Positions 61,150 to 64,000 of a stretch of DNA of 64,000 bases are shown one piece after another. The first letter of the stretch is position 1. Each line of letters starts with the position of its first letter. Source of the stretch: RYN-230 sp036497945 (GTDB taxonomy: Bacteria > Actinomycetota > Actinomycetes > Streptosporangiales > Streptosporangiaceae); contig DASXIN010000158.1 of assembly GCA_036497945.1 (NCBI GenBank), forward strand, positions 1-64,000. The letters run 5' to 3'. The translations under genes and the position numbers were made by a program. Under the pieces are notes generated by a model. It saw nothing but the letters and a program-made list of their open reading frames with translations. It was not told the origin of the DNA and made no database searches.

Positions 61150-62505
61150 TTATCCGGGCTGGCCACGCACCAGGCCCAGCACCTCGTCACGCAGCCTGAG
61201 CATAGTGGCCTCGTCGGCCGCCTCGAGGTTCAGCCGGAGCAGCGGTTCGGTGTTCGACGGCCGCAGGTTGAACCACCAGCCGTCGCCGGTGATGGTCAGC
61301 CCGTCCAGCTCGTCGGCGCCGATCCCGGGGCGGCCGGTGAACTCCGCCCGGACCTGGGCGGTCACCGCGGCCTGGTCGGCCACCTCGCTGTTGATCTCGC
61401 CGGAGGCGACGTACCGGGCGTACCCGGCCAGCAGCTCGGATAGCGGGGCGTCCTGGGTGCCCAGCGCGGCCAGCACGTGCAGCGCGGCCAGCATGCCGGA
61501 GTCGGCGAACCAGAAGTCGCGGAAGTAGAAGTGCCCGGAGTGCTCGCCGCCGAACACGGCGTTGGTCTCCGCCATCCGGGCCTTGATGAACGAGTGGCCG
61601 ACCCGGGTGCGCACCGCGCTGCCCCCCTGCTCGGCGATTATCTCGGGCACCGCCTGCGAGGTGATCAGGTTGTGGATCACCGTGCCACCGGGTTCCCGGG
61701 CCAGTTCGCGGACCGCGATCAGCGCGGTGAGCACGGACGGCGACACGATGTGCCCGCGCTCGTCGACGACGAAGCAGCGGTCCGCGTCGCCGTCGAAGGC
61801 CAGGCCGATGTCGGCGCCCGATTCGAGCACCGCGCGCTGCAGGTCACGCAGGTTCTCCGGGTCGATCGGGTTGGCCTCGTGGTTGGGGAAGGAGCCGTCC
61901 AGCTCGAAGTAGAGCGGCACCAGGGTGATCGGCAGGCCGTCGAACACCCTGGGCACGGTGTGCCCGGCCATCCCATTGCCCGCGTCAACCGCGACGGTGA
62001 GCGGCCGGATGGCGGACAGGTCGACCAGGGTCTTGAGATGATCCGCGTACCCGGACAGCAGGTCTCGCCGGGTGACCGTGCCCGCTGGCCCGCCAGCCGC
62101 GGGCACGCCGGCCGACGCCATGTCGCGCAGCTGGGTCAGCCCGGTGTCCGCGCCCACCGGCCGGGCGCCCTCCCGGCACAGCTTGATGCCGTTGTACTTG
62201 GCTGGGTTATGGCTGGCGGTGATCATCGCGCCGGGCATGCCGAGTGCGCCGCTGGCGTAGTAGAGCATGTCGGTGGAGCCCAGGCCGCCCTCGACCACGT
62301 CCACCCCCTGGGCGGCGGCGCCCCGGCCGAACGCCTTGGCCAGCGGCGCCGACGACGTGCGCATGTCGTGCACAGTGACCACGCTGCGCGCCCCGGTCAG
62401 CCGGGCGAAGGCAGCGCCTACCGACTCCGCGACCTGCTCGTCGAGTTCGTCCGGGACGATCCCGCGGATGTCGTAGGCCTTGAAGATCTTCTGGTAGTCG
62501 CCCAC
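61150..62505 (-). CDS. manB: Phosphomannomutase/phosphoglucomutase
   Basis: A 451-residue alpha-D-phosphohexomutase. Ordered motifs: IFKAYDIRGIVPDELDE, the active serine loop AMITASHNPAKYNGIKLC, metal loop GLAFDGDADRCFVVDE, sugar-binding loop GGEHSGHFYFRDF and the phosphate loop LRPSNTEPLLRLNLE. It interconverts mannose-1-P and mannose-6-P for GDP-mannose, hence for cell-wall mannosides and glycolipids. GTG 62505 begins at VGDYQKIFKAYDIRG, with GGGAGG upstream. It heads the minus-strand run to the Trm112-like, isomerase and CDF genes. Confidence 0.94.
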   Translation of the reverse strand: MGDYQKIFKAYDIRGIVPDELDEQVAESVGAAFARLTGARSVVTVHDMRTSSAPLAKAFGRGAAAQGVDVVEGGLGSTDMLYYASGALGMPGAMITASHNPAKYNGIKLCREGARPVGADTGLTQLRDMASAGVPAAGGPAGTVTRRDLLSGYADHLKTLVDLSAIRPLTVAVDAGNGMAGHTVPRVFDGLPITLVPLYFELDGSFPNHEANPIDPENLRDLQRAVLESGADIGLAFDGDADRCFVVDERGHIVSPSVLTALIAVRELAREPGGTVIHNLITSQAVPEIIAEQGGSAVRTRVGHSFIKARMAETNAVFGGEHSGHFYFRDFWFADSGMLAALHVLAALGTQDAPLSELLAGYARYVASGEINSEVADQAAVTAQVRAEFTGRPGIGADELDGLTITGDGWWFNLRPSNTEPLLRLNLEAADEATMLRLRDEVLGLVRGQPG

Positions 62506-62671
62506 TGAGGGTCTGCCTCCCGTGCTTATTGCTGCCCCGTCATGCCGGGCGGGGGCTGATTCGAACCGAACACTGCCCTGGCTGGCGCCGATCCACCCGG
62601 CTCTTTGTCTGATGTTGGGATAGCACTGCGCGGACTCCGAGCCTACCGGCCTGGTCAGCGGGGGCGTCCGG

Positions 62672-63034
62672 CTAGCGCATCCGGTCCCGGCTGTCCGGCG
62701 CCGAGCGCAGCACGCGCAGGTGACCCCGGCGGCCGACTTCGACGCCCTGGCCGACCGGCTCGGCGGCCGGCGGCAGCCCGGCCTCACGGACCGCGTTGGC
62801 CAGCGCCTCCAGGTCGTCCGCCTCGGCCGGCACCGGGTCCACTGGCAGCCGGACCACCTCCCAGCCGCGCGGCGCGGTGAGCCGGTCGGCATGTGCCGAG
62901 CACAGGTCGTAGCAGTGTGGTTCGACGTACGCGGCCAGCGGGCCGAGCACGGCGGTGGAGTCCCGGTACACGTACGTCAGGGTGTACACCGCGGGATGCT
63001 TGCACGCAGGCCGGGAGCAGCGCCGGGGGGTCAC
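62672..63034 (-). CDS. DUF3499 zinc-finger-like protein
   Basis: A 120-residue protein from GTG 63034: PRRCSRPACKHPAVYTLTYVYRDSTAVLGPLAAYVEPHCYDLCSAHADRLTAPRGWEVVRL. Cysteine pairs CSRPAC and CYDLC plus histidines form a probable zinc site. DUF3499 is conserved in actinobacteria next to manB and the metallopeptidase-like gene. Function unknown; a small regulatory or structural zinc protein is likely. Confidence 0.85.
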   Translation of the reverse strand: MTPRRCSRPACKHPAVYTLTYVYRDSTAVLGPLAAYVEPHCYDLCSAHADRLTAPRGWEVVRLPVDPVPAEADDLEALANAVREAGLPPAAEPVGQGVEVGRRGHLRVLRSAPDSRDRMR

Positions 63035-63260
63035 CGGAGCGCCCTGGGGGTGGTGCCGAACGGGTTCGCGGCGTGGCGATGCGACCGGCCTGGGGAGGGG
63101 TGACGTGCATCGCTCACAACGGCTGACCGTACCTATCCGCGGGCGGTAACGCCACCACCCGGGGCACACTGTGCGATCGTGTCTCGCCCGGAACCCGTTT
63201 TGCCGCCCCGCGGGGCGGTCCCGGCCCACCCGAGAACACCGGGCGATACGCTCGGCAACT

Positions 63261-63731
63261 GTGCGTACCGGCAGCGGGGACGGGGCAGGCGGCCGCCCCC
63301 GGATCAATCGGCGGGACCGGCATGGCCGCGGGCTGCGCGGCGTGCTGGCGCCGCCCGGGGTGCCGCTGCACCGGAGCCGGTCGGAACGCTTCGATGAGCT
63401 CATCCTGGAGGCTGTCGCCCGGCTGGAGCCGCGCTGGGAGACCAAGCTGTCCGGGGTCGAGTTCGCGGTCGAGGAGATCCCCCGGCCCGGCCTGCCGGGG
63501 ACGGTGGGCGAGGGCGTCCCGCTGGCCCGGCTGGACCCGGGCTCGCCCGGGGTGGCCGGCCCGGCGGCCCGGCCGCCGCGGATCGTGGTGTACCGGCGGC
63601 CGCTGGCCGCCCGCGCGGACAGCGAGGATGAACTGGGCGAGCTGATCTTCGAGGTGATCGTGGAAGAGTTCGCCCGGCTGCTCGGCCTGGACCCGGACGA
63701 GATCGACCCCGGCTACGCCGCCGACGACTAA
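63261..63731 (+). CDS. Metallopeptidase-family (DUF1025) protein lacking HExxH
   Basis: A 156-residue protein, start GTG 63261. The core FDELILEAVARLEPRWETKLSGVEFAVEEIP and RIVVYRRPLAARADSEDELGELIFEVIVEEFARLLGLDPDEIDPGY matches the zincin-like PF06262 family. The metal motif HExxH, expected where FEVIVEEFARLLGLDP stands, is missing, so peptidase activity is unlikely; this is common in the actinobacterial branch. It is divergent from DUF3499. Confidence 0.8.
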   Translation: MRTGSGDGAGGRPRINRRDRHGRGLRGVLAPPGVPLHRSRSERFDELILEAVARLEPRWETKLSGVEFAVEEIPRPGLPGTVGEGVPLARLDPGSPGVAGPAARPPRIVVYRRPLAARADSEDELGELIFEVIVEEFARLLGLDPDEIDPGYAADD

Positions 63732-63743
63732 CCCGGCTTTTCG

Positions 63744-63796
63744 ATGAGTGCGGTGACTTTGGCCTCACCGGCGGGGCATAAGTCACCGCAGTGATG
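63744..63796. repeat. 53-bp palindromic element, copy 2
   Basis: The core 63750-63789 has arms GCGGTGACTT and AAGTCACCGC plus an inner GC stem with a short internal mismatch, and is flanked by ATGAGT and AGTGATG. It is the same length and orientation as the copy at 12397-12449. At core positions 8 and 33 the pair is G-C in copy 1 and C-G here, a compensatory change that keeps the stem. It lies between the metallopeptidase-like gene and the convergent DUF5719 gene. Confidence 0.7.
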
Positions 63797-63804
63797 CTGA
63801 TGCC

Positions 63805-64000
63805 CTACGGGGAGGCGGTGATGGCGGCCTGACGGACCGGCGGCAGCGGCACCGTGGTGAGCGCGCTGGCCACCGGGAGGATGGCCTGCAGCGCGGCGCC
63901 CGCCCCGTTACCCATGATCACCCGGCCGGCGTACACCGGCCCGGAACCGGCCTGCGGCGTGATCACCACCGCGAACGGGGTGCCGCGAGGCGCCCCGCGT
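63805..64000 (-). CDS. DUF5719-like protein, C-terminal part (runs off the window)
   Basis: The last 64 codons of a gene that continues beyond 64000: GTPFAVVITPQAGSGPVYAGRV, then LQAILPVASALTTVPLPPVRQA and the stop TAG at 63805-63807. Codon use is fully normal for the window. The pattern PVYAxRV...ILPVxSALTxVPLPxV is the C terminus of DUF5719, an actinobacterial secreted or membrane-linked family often encoded beside DUF3499 and a glycosyltransferase. The family call is from recall. Confidence 0.7.
   Translation of the reverse strand, partial: RGAPRGTPFAVVITPQAGSGPVYAGRVIMGNGAGAALQAILPVASALTTVPLPPVRQAAITASP

Noticed and set aside
63421..63731. Active zinc peptidase.
   Set aside because: The HExxH motif expected in the family is not present anywhere in the protein.

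Overview
The window is high-GC (clearly above 70%), densely coding actinobacterial chromosome. Third codon positions are almost all G or C, and GTG/TTG starts and 4-nt stop/start overlaps are common. Lineage markers are MtrA-MtrB-LpqB, an AdnA/AdnB-type helicase-nuclease pair, two F420-type luciferase-like oxidoreductases, a deazaflavin (Ddn-type) oxidoreductase, a mycosin-like protease, a MoeZ adenylyltransferase-sulfurtransferase and an HGxxW membrane protein. Gene order around secA, hpf, mtrAB-lpqB, mtnA, moxR, ahcY and manB resembles what I recall of the Streptomyces coelicolor core, so I infer a filamentous or related actinomycete (Streptosporangiales-like). I saw no insertion sequence, prophage, CRISPR array, tRNA or rRNA.

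Region 1 (1-22.3 kb) is mostly small metabolic and regulatory genes. It holds an ArsR-SRPBCC pair, YbaK, a glutamate-cysteine ligase, a split UxaA-type lyase, a PatB-type C-S lyase, a DUF574 methyltransferase, a two-ATPase ABC exporter operon with its own TetR, a CehA/McbA-type PHP hydrolase, NudC, an M20 peptidase, a polytopic membrane protein, and an SDR-TetR divergon with three copies of one operator.

Region 2 (22.3-33 kb) is a minus-strand block: AdnB-like, AdnA-like, an alkyltransferase-like protein, a mycosin-like protease overlapping an unknown membrane protein, and MoeZ. It combines double-strand-break processing, alkyl-damage recognition, an orphan surface protease and sulfur transfer.

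Region 3 (33-46.4 kb) is the core secretion, translation and envelope block: SecA, a YcaQ-like protein, a NarL-type regulator, HPF with a structured leader, and an mtnA-mtrA-mtrB-lpqB operon.

Region 4 (46.6-55.3 kb) is a co-translated chain (membrane protein, DUF4129, DUF4350, MoxR ATPase, DUF58), followed by SpoIIM-type, RDD and UPF0104 membrane proteins. Its biochemical role is unknown; envelope remodelling is an inference.

Region 5 (55.3-64 kb) covers methyl-cycle and sugar-phosphate metabolism: a divergent AHCY paralogue beside canonical ahcY, a MerR regulator with a 15-bp palindrome, a CDF transporter, a PGI/PMI-like isomerase, a Trm112-like protein, ManB, DUF3499, an HExxH-less metallopeptidase relative, and the end of a DUF5719 gene.

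The observations most worth following are the AHCY paralogue with several substituted catalytic positions, a 53-bp palindromic element present twice with one compensatory base-pair change, promoters with clear operator architecture, a three-arm alternative-hairpin leader upstream of hpf, and repeated in-frame 15-18 bp minisatellites.
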